Shown piece by piece: positions 1 through 6,263 of a stretch of 8,472 nucleotides of DNA. The DNA is from an uncultured Eubacteriales bacterium (GTDB lineage: Bacteria; Bacillota; Clostridia; Oscillospirales; Oscillospiraceae), in contig USMI01000082.1 of the NCBI GenBank assembly GCA_900555735.1, positions 1 to 8,472 of the forward strand, in the 5' to 3' direction. Both the position numbers and the translations under genes were made by a program. The notes under the pieces are model-generated. The model was given only the letters and a program-made list of their open reading frames with translations. It was not told the DNA's origin and did not search any database. Numbering within the stretch: the first letter of the stretch is position 1; each line of letters opens with the position of its first letter.

Positions 1-463
1 TCTGGATCAGCGCCGCGCCGATGCACACCCGCTGCTTCTGTCCGCCGGACAGCTCATGGGGATAGCGGCCATAGTACTCCTCGTCCAGCCCCACCAGTGC
101 CATGGTGTCCCGGACGCGGCTCTCGATACCGGCTTTGTCGTACTTGCCGTAGATGTGCAGCGGCTCCGCCAGCGTCTGGGCCACGGTGAAGGAGGGGTTC
201 AGGCTGCCCGCCGGGTCCTGAAAGACCATCTGGGGCCGCTTGGTGTGGTGGATCACCGTGCCGGTGATATCGCTCTCCATGCCCAGCACCGCCCGGGCCA
301 GCGTGGATTTGCCGCTGCCGCTCTCCCCGACCAGCCCCAGTATCTCGCCCCGGTACAGGGTAAAGCTGACGTCGTGGAGCACCTGATGGCGCTGCTTGCG
401 CAGTCCTGTGCCGCTGCGGTACCACACGTTCAGGTCATTGACTTCCAATACGGTCTCTAGCAT
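1..463 (-). CDS. Peptide/nickel-class ABC importer, second ATPase (OppF/DppF/NikE-like), C-terminus off the left edge
   Basis: This is the second of two ATPases powering the importer encoded upstream; it acts on the cytoplasmic face, probably as a heterodimer with the preceding ATPase. The frame starts at ATG 463 (MLETVLEV) and is open for 154 residues to the edge. Visible motifs are Walker A GESGSGKS at about 46-53, Q-loop MVFQDP followed by AGSLNPSFTV (the SLNP segment is typical of the OppF half), and the signature LSGGQ near residue 138. Walker B and the H-loop fall outside the window, so integrity cannot be judged. The start overlaps the stop of the preceding gene by 7 nt, and GAGGAAG lies upstream at ribosome-binding distance. 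The stretch between Walker A and the Q-loop is short (ITGTVIHHTKRPQ): the usual segment of roughly 15-20 residues containing a DG..L motif is missing. Substrate cannot be told from the ATPase. Confidence 0.93.
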   Translation of the reverse strand, partial: MLETVLEVNDLNVWYRSGTGLRKQRHQVLHDVSFTLYRGEILGLVGESGSGKSTLARAVLGMESDITGTVIHHTKRPQMVFQDPAGSLNPSFTVAQTLAEPLHIYGKYDKAGIESRVRDTMALVGLDEEYYGRYPHELSGGQKQRVCIGAALIQ

Positions 464-1239
464 AGCTTCTTCCTCGTGGGGATGGCGGCGATGAGCCGCT
501 GTGTGTATGGGGCCTGCGGGTCGTAGAACACCTTCTGCGTGTCGCCGGTCTCCACGATCAGGCCCTTCTCCATCACCGCCACGCGGGTGCACAGCTTGCG
601 CACCACGTTCAGGTTGTGGGAGATGAACAGGATGGACATGCCCATTTCCCGGTTCAGCCGCCGCAGCAGCTCCAGAATCTGGGCCTGAATGGTCACGTCC
701 AGCGCGGTGGTAGGCTCGTCCGCCAGCAGCAGCTTGGGCCGGGAGATAATAGCCGCCGCGATCATGGCCCGCTGGAGCATACCGCCGGACATCTGGTGGG
801 GGTACTTGTCATAGACTGCCTCGGCGTCAGGAAGATCCACGTCCCGCAGCGCCTGCAAGGCCCGCTCCCGCCGCTCCTGAGGCGAGAGCTTGGTATGAAC
901 GCGAAGGGCTTCCTCCACCTGCGGGCCGATGCGCATGACGGGGTTCATGGCGCTCATAGGCTCCTGAAATACCACCGAAATGGCGCAGCCCTGCCGCCTG
1001 CGCATCTGGGCCGCGTCCAGCGCCAGCAGATCCTTGCCGTCCAGCAGCACCTGTCCCGATACGTCCGCCTTCCGGCGGGGCATCAGGCCGGATACCACCA
1101 TGGCGGTAACGGTCTTGCCGCTGCCGCTCTCGCCTACCAGACCCATGATCTCGCCGTCGGCCACCGTCAGTTCGATACCCCGGACGGCCTCATGGTCGGC
1201 GTCGTGAAAGCGGACGTGGAGGTCCTTGATCTCCAGCAT
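457..1239 (-). CDS. Peptide/nickel-class ABC importer, first ATPase (OppD/DppD/NikD-like)
   Basis: This 260-residue ATPase couples ATP hydrolysis to import through the two permeases encoded just upstream. All motifs are present: Walker A GESGSGKT at 36-43, Q-loop glutamine at 92 in VVFQEPMSAMNP, signature MSGGM at 150-154, Walker B LLLADE at 170-175 followed by PTTALD, and the H-loop histidine at 208 in ISHN. The SAMNP segment after the Q-loop is typical of the OppD half. I chose ATG 1239 because GGGAGG lies 9 nt upstream and the protein then begins MLEIKDL, the normal family start; the longer in-frame extension runs into the permease gene. It lies 2 nt after the permease stop. At 260 residues it is close to NikD in length and lacks the extra C-terminal region (oligo_HPY) that brings typical OppD/DppD to about 320-350. 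It ends with APYTQRLIAAIPTRKK, where that region would begin. Confidence 0.95.
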   Translation of the reverse strand: MLEIKDLHVRFHDADHEAVRGIELTVADGEIMGLVGESGSGKTVTAMVVSGLMPRRKADVSGQVLLDGKDLLALDAAQMRRRQGCAISVVFQEPMSAMNPVMRIGPQVEEALRVHTKLSPQERRERALQALRDVDLPDAEAVYDKYPHQMSGGMLQRAMIAAAIISRPKLLLADEPTTALDVTIQAQILELLRRLNREMGMSILFISHNLNVVRKLCTRVAVMEKGLIVETGDTQKVFYDPQAPYTQRLIAAIPTRKKLC

Positions 1240-1241
1240 GG

Positions 1242-2045
1242 TCACGCGCCTCCCTTCCGCAGGCCCTCGCCCATCATGCTGACACCGAGGATCAGCAGCA
1301 CGATCACAAGGCCGGTACACAGCATGTACCACGGGGCCTTTATCATATAGTTCTGGGACTCGGACAGCATATAGCCCAGCGACACGTCGGGCGGCGCTAC
1401 GCCGATGCCCAGATAGCTCATGCTGGCTTCCGCCAGCACAGCGTTGTTAAACCCGATGACCAGCGCCGGCAGCACCACACCCCGTGTATTGGGCAGGATG
1501 TGCCGGAACATGATCCGCAGATGGGAGGCTCCCATCAACCGGGCGGATTTGACATAACTCATGGCCCGCTGCCGCGCGAACTCCGCACGCACCACGCGGG
1601 CAAAGCTGGGAATGAAGGCCACGCCCAGCGCCAAAATCACATTGTACTTACCGAAGCCCAGCATGGCGATGAACACCAGCGCCAGCAGGATATTGGGAAA
1701 GGCGGTCAGCGCGTCGTTGATGCGCATGAGCACCTCGTCCACCACGCCGCCGAAGTAGCCGGTGAACGCGCCGATCAGCGTACCCACCACGCCGCCGATG
1801 CACACGGTGCACAGCGAGATGAAGAACGTGGTGCCCACGCCAACCATCACGCGGCTGAAGATGTCCCTCCCGAAGTTGTCGGTGCCGAACAGGTGCCGCA
1901 GAGACGGCGCCAGAAATTTTTCGCTTCCCGCGATAGCCGTGGGGTCGCAGGGCGTCCACACATAGCCCACCAGCGCCATCACCGCCATCACGGCGGCGAT
2001 CACAACGCCGATGCGGAAGGAGACGCTTTTTCTGTTTCGCAGCAT
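1242..2045 (-). CDS. Peptide/nickel-class ABC importer, permease C (DppC/OppC-like)
   Basis: This 267-residue inner-membrane subunit forms half of the translocation pore. The N-terminus carries one hydrophobic helix (about 11-30), then the family motif HLFGTDNFGRDIFSRV at 51-66. A core of roughly five further helices follows. The EAA loop that contacts the ATPases is at about 164-188 (SYVKSARLMGAS, then ILPN). Near the end is EASMSYLGIGVAPPD (206-220), the usual OppC/DppC match to 'E..LSFLG.G..PP'. The start ATG at 2045 has AAGGAGG 9 nt upstream, and that ribosome binding site overlaps the TAA of the preceding permease (TAAGGAGG), which suggests translational coupling. Length is normal to slightly short for the family, owing to a short N-terminal tail. 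No frameshift or missing motif is seen. Confidence 0.96.
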   Translation of the reverse strand: MLRNRKSVSFRIGVVIAAVMAVMALVGYVWTPCDPTAIAGSEKFLAPSLRHLFGTDNFGRDIFSRVMVGVGTTFFISLCTVCIGGVVGTLIGAFTGYFGGVVDEVLMRINDALTAFPNILLALVFIAMLGFGKYNVILALGVAFIPSFARVVRAEFARQRAMSYVKSARLMGASHLRIMFRHILPNTRGVVLPALVIGFNNAVLAEASMSYLGIGVAPPDVSLGYMLSESQNYMIKAPWYMLCTGLVIVLLILGVSMMGEGLRKGGA

Positions 2046-2058
2046 CCTCGTCCCCTCC

Positions 2059-3000
2059 TTATTGCAGCCGCAGCCGGGGATCCAGCTGCTGGTTGATGAT
2101 ATCCGCCAGACAGTTCACCAGCACCACCCACAGCGCCAGTATCACCACGATAGCCTGCACCACCGGGAAGTCCCGGTTGGAGATGGAGCTCAGCAGCAAA
2201 CGGCCCAGACCGGAGATGGCAAAGACCTGCTCGATGATCACGCTGCCTGCCACGATATCCGCTACCGTCATGGCGAGGAACGCTACCGTAGGCACCACGG
2301 CATTGCGCAGCACATGGCGGTACAGGGCGGCACGGGGCGAGTTGCCCCGGCTGTATGCCGTGCGGACGTAGTCCTTCTCCAGCTCACCGGCGATGGAGCT
2401 TTTCAGCATCTTCACCGTCATGGCGATGCGGGGCAGGGCGATGGCGATGGCGGGATAGATCAGATACCCCACGCTGCGCCAGAAGCCCTGCGACGGCGCG
2501 GCAAACGTGCCGGGGTTGAACCAGTGCAGCACAAGGCCGCACAGCAGCGTCAGCAGAATACCGGTGAAGAACGGCGGCACCGCCATCACCACCTGCCCGA
2601 ACATCGTCAGGGCACGATCCAGCCGCCCGCCCTGATGGGAGGCGGCAAACAGCCCCACCGGCAGCGACACCACCACAATCATCACAAAGGCGATGGCCGT
2701 CAGCAGGGCGGTAACGCCCAGCTTGCCGTTCAGCAGCTGCGATACCGGCATGGAGTAGATGTAGGAGGTGCCGAAATCCCCCTGCACCGCGTGGAGCACC
2801 CACTCAAAATAGCGGGTGAAGAACGGGCGGTCCAGCCCCAGCTCCGCACGCATGGCGGCCACCGCCTCGGCGGTGGCGTCGCTGCCCAGCAGCTTGGTGG
2901 TGGGGTCGCCGGGGATGATCTGGAAGGCCAGAAACGCGAAGAAAGAGACGATGACCATGGTCAAAAGCATCATTCCGATCTTCTTCACGATGTTCTTCAT
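2059..3000 (-). CDS. Peptide/nickel-class ABC importer, permease B (DppB/OppB-like)
   Basis: This 313-residue inner-membrane subunit is the partner of permease C in the translocation pore. Recognisable family features in order: an N-terminal helix (about 9-28) ending in IIPGDP, the periplasm-side GDFGTSY at 75-80, helices near 96-120 and 131-157, the EAA loop at about 211-235 (YVRTAYSRGNSPRAAL, then LRNAVVP), and the C-terminal signature VFAISGLGRLLL at 259-270. The frame also has ATGs at 3009 and 3006. I prefer 3000 because AAGAAAGAG ends 9 nt before it but abuts the 3009 ATG with no spacer. It follows the binding-protein gene after a 146-nt gap filled largely by a palindromic repeat, unlike the tight spacing of the other operon genes, and is followed 13 nt later by permease C. 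Confidence 0.95.
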   Translation of the reverse strand: MKNIVKKIGMMLLTMVIVSFFAFLAFQIIPGDPTTKLLGSDATAEAVAAMRAELGLDRPFFTRYFEWVLHAVQGDFGTSYIYSMPVSQLLNGKLGVTALLTAIAFVMIVVVSLPVGLFAASHQGGRLDRALTMFGQVVMAVPPFFTGILLTLLCGLVLHWFNPGTFAAPSQGFWRSVGYLIYPAIAIALPRIAMTVKMLKSSIAGELEKDYVRTAYSRGNSPRAALYRHVLRNAVVPTVAFLAMTVADIVAGSVIIEQVFAISGLGRLLLSSISNRDFPVVQAIVVILALWVVLVNCLADIINQQLDPRLRLQ

Positions 3001-3009
3001 GGTCATCAT

Positions 3010-3018
3010 CTCTTTCTT
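3010..3018 (-). promoter_or_regulatory. Ribosome binding site deciding the permease B start
   Basis: The minus strand reads AAGAAAGAG then ATGATGACC then ATG. The purine-rich stretch is 9 nt from the ATG at 3000 and directly adjacent to the ATG at 3009, so the inner ATG is the better start. The match to the ribosome-binding consensus is only fair and is weaker than those of the other genes in the operon. Confidence 0.5.
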
Positions 3019-3043
3019 GTTGGTTGTGTTGGGAAGGGGAAAT

Positions 3044-3137
3044 TGTCATTGCGAGGAGCGCAGCGACGCGGCAATCTGTATACTTTTTTACAAGGAACGG
3101 ATTCCCACGCCAGTGTGCGCACTGGCTCGGAATGACA
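3044..3137. repeat. Dispersed palindromic repeat (TGTCATTGCGAGGAGCG family)
   Basis: This 94-bp imperfect palindrome lies between the binding-protein and permease B genes. Its ends are perfect 7-nt inverted repeats, TGTCATT (3044-3050) and AATGACA (3131-3137). Inside, GCGAGGAGCGCAGCGACG and GGCAATC on the left face CGTGGGAATCC and GAGCCAGTG on the right when the right arm is read in reverse complement. The right arm contains a smaller hairpin, GCCAGTG-TGCG-CACTGGC (3109-3126). From memory, closely similar units are scattered through intergenic regions of many gut Firmicutes, where their reading frames give spurious peptides such as CHCEERSDAAI or VIARSAATRQS; both appear here. It lies in the transcribed part of the operon and would form a long RNA hairpin, but has no U-tract that would make it a simple terminator. 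Mobile-element origin (REP- or MITE-like) is an inference; no transposase is nearby. Confidence 0.8.
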
Positions 3138-3146
3138 GATCAAATG

Positions 3147-4685
3147 TTATTCGCTATACGCCACTGTGCTCAGATCCTGCGCGTAGATGGGATAGAACGT
3201 GTACCCCGTCAGGTCGCTGCGGACGGCCACCAGATCGGCCATATCCTGCAGATACAGGTTGGCGGCGGTCTCGGTCAGCATGGTCTCCATCTGCTGATAG
3301 ACGGCGGTCTGCTCGGCATCGTCGGTGCAGGCGCGGGCCTTGGCGTACAGCTCGTCATAGGCGGGGTTATTATAGTTGATAAAGTTCTTGCCGTTGTCGG
3401 AGACAAAGCGCTCCAGCATGGCGCGGGCGGTGGTGTTTTTGGCGTCCAGACCCGTGATGGTGGCATCGAACTGGCGTCCCACATACACGTCGTTATACCA
3501 TGTGGTGGCGTCCACCGGCTGCACCGTGGCGCGGATGCCGATGGCGGCCAGCTGCTGCACCACCACCTCGGCGGTGTCCATATGGGGCTGATAGTTGGAG
3601 GACACGGCGATGGTCATATCAAAGCCGTCGGGATAACCGGCCTCCGCCAGCAGCTCCTTGCCCTTGGCGGGATCGTAGGAGTAGTAATCCACCAGCTCCG
3701 GCATGAAGTACTTGCCCAGCTTGGGATAGATGCTGCTGCCCACGGGAGTGCCGTGGCCGTCGGCCATGATGTCCATAATCTCCTGCCGGTTGATGGCATA
3801 GCTCATGGCCTGCCGCACCTTCTCGTTGTCGAAGGGGGCCTTGGCGTTGTTGAGATACACCGCCTGCACCAGATTCATGGTGCCCTCCAGCACGGTGAAA
3901 TCGTCGCCCAGCTGGGCGGTCTGGGCGCTGGTCAGATGGGCGCACAGATCCACGCTGCCGCCCTTCAGCGCCATCATCAGCGCGGTGGGATCCTCATAGA
4001 TCTGATAGGTCACCTTGCTGACGCCGGCGGGGGTGCCCCAATAGTCGTCAAAGCGCTCCAGCACGATGTTCTCCTGTGGAGAACGGGATACCAGCTTGAA
4101 GGGGCCGGTGCCGGGGATAAAGCCCGCCTGAGGGTCGCTGCCCTCGGGAATGATGGCCGCCGACAGGAAGTTGATCAGCTCCAGATCGGGCTGCTCCAGC
4201 CGGAAGGTCACCGTCTTTTCGTCCACGGCTTTCAGGTCCTGAATAGCAGAAAACGCCGACACCAGGGCGGAGTCCCCCGAGTTGTCAGCGCAGCGGTTCA
4301 TGGAATAGACCACATCCGCCGCAGTCACGCTCTCGCCATTATGGAACTTCACGCCCTCACGCAATGTGAAGGTGTAGACAAGTCCGTCCTCCGAGATAAC
4401 GTAGCGTTCTGCCACAGCGGGGATCAATTCGCCATCGGGGCTGATCTTCACCAGTCCCTCATAGATGTTGAATAAGACCTCTCTGGTTCCTGCCGCCGCT
4501 GCCGCGTGGGGGTCAAGACTGTCTTCCAGGTCCTGAGCGATGGCCACAACGATCTCGTTGTTGGCTTTCCGCTCGTTTTGCAAGCCGTTACTTCCTTCGT
4601 CGCCCTGTCCGCTGCCGCCTCCGCATCCGCAGAGTACAGCGCCGACCATTACCAGCGACAGGAAAAGAGATACCAGTTTCTTCAT
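3147..4685 (-). CDS. Peptide/nickel-class ABC importer, solute-binding lipoprotein (SBP family 5, OppA/DppA-like)
   Basis: This 512-residue extracellular lipoprotein captures the substrate and delivers it to the permeases encoded downstream. The N-terminus is a lipoprotein signal: KK, a hydrophobic core, then lipobox L18-C19-G20-C21 with Cys21 as the predicted lipidated residue, followed by a Gly/Ser/Asp/Glu linker. The fold is SBP family 5: YEGLVKISPDGELIPAVAE at 75-93, GLVYTFTLREGVKFHNGE at 101-118, GTGPFKLV at 192-199, YLNNAKAPFDNEKVRQAMSY at 277-296, and a C-terminal domain to residue 512. Length is normal for the family. I chose ATG 4685 because AAGGAG lies 6 nt upstream and it gives a proper signal peptide; the upstream in-frame extension has no such features. 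The substrate cannot be assigned from sequence: short peptides are most likely by family, but nickel, opines, heme or glycans are also carried by relatives. Confidence 0.95.
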   Translation of the reverse strand: MKKLVSLFLSLVMVGAVLCGCGGGSGQGDEGSNGLQNERKANNEIVVAIAQDLEDSLDPHAAAAAGTREVLFNIYEGLVKISPDGELIPAVAERYVISEDGLVYTFTLREGVKFHNGESVTAADVVYSMNRCADNSGDSALVSAFSAIQDLKAVDEKTVTFRLEQPDLELINFLSAAIIPEGSDPQAGFIPGTGPFKLVSRSPQENIVLERFDDYWGTPAGVSKVTYQIYEDPTALMMALKGGSVDLCAHLTSAQTAQLGDDFTVLEGTMNLVQAVYLNNAKAPFDNEKVRQAMSYAINRQEIMDIMADGHGTPVGSSIYPKLGKYFMPELVDYYSYDPAKGKELLAEAGYPDGFDMTIAVSSNYQPHMDTAEVVVQQLAAIGIRATVQPVDATTWYNDVYVGRQFDATITGLDAKNTTARAMLERFVSDNGKNFINYNNPAYDELYAKARACTDDAEQTAVYQQMETMLTETAANLYLQDMADLVAVRSDLTGYTFYPIYAQDLSTVAYSE

Positions 4686-4691
4686 GTTCTT

Positions 4692-4697
4692 CTCCTT
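4692..4697 (-). promoter_or_regulatory. Ribosome binding site of the binding-protein gene
   Basis: The minus strand reads AAGGAG followed by a 6-nt spacer and the ATG at 4685. It fixes the start against the longer open frame, which extends upstream to about 5009. It lies 4 nt downstream of a GC-rich hairpin. Confidence 0.85.
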
Positions 4698-4701
4698 TTC
4701 T

Positions 4702-4721
4702 CCCCGCGTCCTTCCGCGGGG
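4702..4721 (-). promoter_or_regulatory. 5'-UTR hairpin upstream of the binding-protein gene
   Basis: The minus-strand leader holds CCCCGCG, a 6-nt loop GAAGGA, then CGCGGGG: a perfect 7-bp all-GC stem. It lies just upstream of the ribosome binding site without covering it. It could stabilise the mRNA 5' end or modulate translation. The loop itself resembles a ribosome binding site. There is no U-tract after it, so it is not an intrinsic terminator. The structure is seen directly; any role is inferred. Confidence 0.5.
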
Positions 4722-4727
4722 ACAGAA

Positions 4728-4754
4728 ATAATGGTTTCCGTATTCAGTTGTCAA
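4728..4754 (-). promoter_or_regulatory. Candidate promoter P2 for the importer operon
   Basis: On the minus strand a perfect -35 box TTGACA (4749-4754) is followed after 15 nt by CATTAT (4728-4733; 4 of 6 matches to TATAAT). The spacer is short for a sigma-A promoter, so this is the less certain of the two candidates. It would give a short leader that begins near the 4702-4721 hairpin. Confidence 0.4.
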
Positions 4755-4756
4755 TA

Positions 4757-4800
4757 TGGTACGAGTCCCGTAAAATGCAGGCTCAAGGGGCAGTGTACCA
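4757..4800. promoter_or_regulatory. TGGTAC inverted repeat, possible operator
   Basis: TGGTAC (4757-4762) and GTACCA (4795-4800) form a 6-bp inverted repeat with 32 nt between the arms. One arm overlaps the -10 box of P1 and the other lies just upstream of the -35 box of P2. The placement suits a repressor or looping site, but 6-bp arms at this distance can occur by chance. Confidence 0.2.
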
Positions 4801-4820
4801 CACTTTTCCCCGTATGACAA
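4792..4820 (-). promoter_or_regulatory. Candidate promoter P1 for the importer operon
   Basis: On the minus strand TTGTCA (4815-4820; 5 of 6) and TACACT (4792-4797; 4 of 6) are separated by exactly 17 nt, and the -10 is preceded by TGG, an extended -10 of the TGn type. It lies about 110 nt upstream of the binding-protein start. The -10 overlaps one half of a TGGTAC inverted repeat. This is the better-spaced of the two candidates. Confidence 0.5.
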
Positions 4821-4837
4821 GCATAAATTTGTGAACA

Positions 4838-4857
4838 GGGCGGGAGGGCAGGGCGGG
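4838..4857 (+). other. G-quadruplex motif
   Basis: The plus strand reads GGGCGGGAGGGCAGGGCGGG: five runs of three G with loops of 1, 1, 2 and 1 nt, which fits the strictest quadruplex pattern with one spare G-run. It lies between the AI-2E-family gene's terminator-like hairpin and the importer promoter P1. For minus-strand transcription the G-rich strand is the template. The motif is seen directly; folding in the cell and any role are inferred. Confidence 0.6.
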
Positions 4858-4866
4858 AAGCCAAAG

Positions 4867-4887
4867 AGGCGGCCGAAACGGCCGCCT
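4867..4887 (-). terminator. Probable intrinsic terminator of the AI-2E-family gene
   Basis: On the minus strand AGGCGGCCG, loop TTT, then CGGCCGCCT form a perfect 9-bp GC-rich stem 12 nt after the stop codon at 4900-4902. It is followed by CTTTGG, only a short T-run, so termination may be incomplete or helped by the adjacent G-quadruplex. It separates this gene from the importer operon on the same strand. Confidence 0.65.
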
Positions 4888-4899
4888 GAGAGACTGTTG

Positions 4900-6183
4900 T
4901 TATTCCGATTTGTTCTCCGCGTCCTCTTCCTCCGCATTACCGGCGGCGCGGGATTGCCGCAGGGCCTCCTTCCGCTCCACATAGGCGCTGGCCTCGGTGG
5001 GCATGCCACGCCGCGTCAGGCGGCGATCCATCAGCCATTTCACCAGCATCCGCAGGCAGGCAAATACCGGCACGCCGAAAAACATGCCCGGCACACCGAA
5101 GAAGCCGCCGCCCACCAAGATGGCCACGATGACCCAGAAGCTGGAGATGCCGGTGCTGTCGCCCAGGATCTTCGGGCCGATGACATTGCCGTCCAGCTGC
5201 TGCAAAAGGATGATAAAAATGATGAAGTACAGGCACTTCAGCGGACTGACCAGCAGGATCAGGAACGCGCTGGGGATGGCTCCCAGAAACGGTCCGAAGA
5301 AGGGGATGATGTTGGTGACGCCCACCACCACGCTGACCAGCGGGGTATAGGGCATTTTCAGGATGGAGCAGCCGATGAAGCACAGGATACCGATGATCAG
5401 CGAGTCCAGCAGCTTGCCCCGGACAAAGCCGGAAAACACCTGATTGGTGTTGTGCAGCCCCGTCAGCACCAGCTCTGCCGTCTCCTGCTTCATGGTGGCG
5501 TAGATCATCTTGCAGCAGCGGGCCAGACTCTTCTCCTTCATGGCCAGCAGGTATACGGAGATGATGATGCCCACGATAAGATCCATGGCGAAGCCGATCA
5601 CGCTGCGGATACCCACCCAGATGCCGCCGGTCAGCGTTGCCGCCAGCTCCTGCGCCTTGGGCAGAATGGTGTCGGTCAGGTTGGTGACGGCGTTGTTGTA
5701 ATAGTCGCTCAGCACGTCGTTGGCCCAGCTGCCGATCTCCGGATGCTCCTTCAGCCAGGTGTCCGCCCAGCGGTACACTTTATAATAATAGTAGCGGGCG
5801 TTCTTGATCAGCATGGTGACGCTCTCGACCAGCTGGGGGATCAGCACGCTCATCAGCCAATAGGTCAGCGCCAGCACCACGGCCCACGTCAGCAGGATGG
5901 CCCCGGCCCGCAGCAGGCCCTTGCCGTGCTTCAGCGGCTTGTCCGGCAGCTTCTTCCGCAGCTTGCTCACACACCACAGGATGCCCCGCTCGAACCACTT
6001 GACCAGCGGCGTCAGCAGATAGGCCATGGCAAGGCCGTAAAATACAGGCGCCAGCACCTGAGCCAGCTTGCCCAATATCTGCTGCAATGTGCCGCCCTGA
6101 TAAAAGGCGTCGTAAAACACCAGAATGGCGCACACCGTCAGAAATGCCGTCAGGCCCCACCGCCAATAGCCCTTTCCCTTCAT
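4900..6183 (-). CDS. AI-2E family transporter (PF01594-type membrane protein)
   Basis: This is a 427-residue multi-pass membrane protein of the family that includes E. coli TqsA (an autoinducer-2 exporter); other members are reported cation/H+ antiporters, and most have no known substrate. Two N-terminal helices (about 8-24 and 42-60), a helix pair near 93-116, then an amphipathic soluble segment (about 120-190) are followed by helices near 196-215, 260-275, 281-312 and 315-330. The family signature GVTNIIPFFGPFLGAIP is at 288-304, and DGNVIGPKILGDSTG to GVPGMFFGVPVFA at 331-375. The C-terminal tail is charged and ends acidic. I chose ATG 6183 because AAGGTGG lies about 7 nt upstream and the predicted promoter would begin transcription near 6211, downstream of the earlier in-frame ATGs. 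It is a single-gene unit. An AI-2 role is not supported by context, as no luxS or lsr genes are visible. Confidence 0.93.
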   Translation of the reverse strand: MKGKGYWRWGLTAFLTVCAILVFYDAFYQGGTLQQILGKLAQVLAPVFYGLAMAYLLTPLVKWFERGILWCVSKLRKKLPDKPLKHGKGLLRAGAILLTWAVVLALTYWLMSVLIPQLVESVTMLIKNARYYYYKVYRWADTWLKEHPEIGSWANDVLSDYYNNAVTNLTDTILPKAQELAATLTGGIWVGIRSVIGFAMDLIVGIIISVYLLAMKEKSLARCCKMIYATMKQETAELVLTGLHNTNQVFSGFVRGKLLDSLIIGILCFIGCSILKMPYTPLVSVVVGVTNIIPFFGPFLGAIPSAFLILLVSPLKCLYFIIFIILLQQLDGNVIGPKILGDSTGISSFWVIVAILVGGGFFGVPGMFFGVPVFACLRMLVKWLMDRRLTRRGMPTEASAYVERKEALRQSRAAGNAEEEDAENKSE

Positions 6184-6217
6184 ATCGCCGCCACCTTCCG
6201 TGCAGATCATTATGTTT

Positions 6218-6246
6218 ATCATACTCATTTTTTCGCAGTTTTGCAA
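6218..6246 (-). promoter_or_regulatory. Promoter of the AI-2E-family gene
   Basis: On the minus strand TTGCAA (6241-6246; 4 of 6) and TATGAT (6218-6223; 5 of 6) are spaced by exactly 17 nt, with a run of six A in the spacer. Predicted transcription start is near 6211, about 28 nt before the ATG at 6183. It is back to back with the promoter of the lipid kinase. Confidence 0.6.
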
Positions 6247-6263
6247 GGGCTTTCAACAGGGAA

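Noticed and set aside
3109..3126. GCCAGTG-TGCG-CACTGGC hairpin as an intrinsic terminator after the binding-protein gene
   Set aside because: No T-run follows it on the minus strand. It is better seen as an inner part of the dispersed repeat.
2011..3135. Long plus-strand open frame (about 374 codons) opposite both permease genes
   Set aside because: The translation is rich in His, Gln, Gly and Arg with no domain or membrane pattern, typical of the antisense of GC-rich genes. The minus strand carries clear DppB and DppC motifs throughout.
3024..4475. Plus-strand open frame (about 483 codons) opposite the binding-protein gene
   Set aside because: Low-complexity His/Gly/Gln-rich shadow. Its first codons come from the palindromic repeat (VIARSAATRQS), a well-known source of false proteins.
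457..4685. Dedicated nickel (Nik) importer
   Set aside because: The ATPases are Nik-sized, but no Ni-responsive regulator, urease, hydrogenase or Ni-site signature is visible, so the substrate is left open.
4686..5009. N-terminal extension of the binding-protein frame
   Set aside because: The extension crosses the promoter, quadruplex and terminator block and the end of another gene. The lipoprotein signal begins at 4685 with a good ribosome binding site.
4900..6183. Autoinducer-2 quorum-sensing system
   Set aside because: The family name alone is not evidence. No luxS, lsr or receptor gene is in the window, and most family members have no proven link to AI-2.
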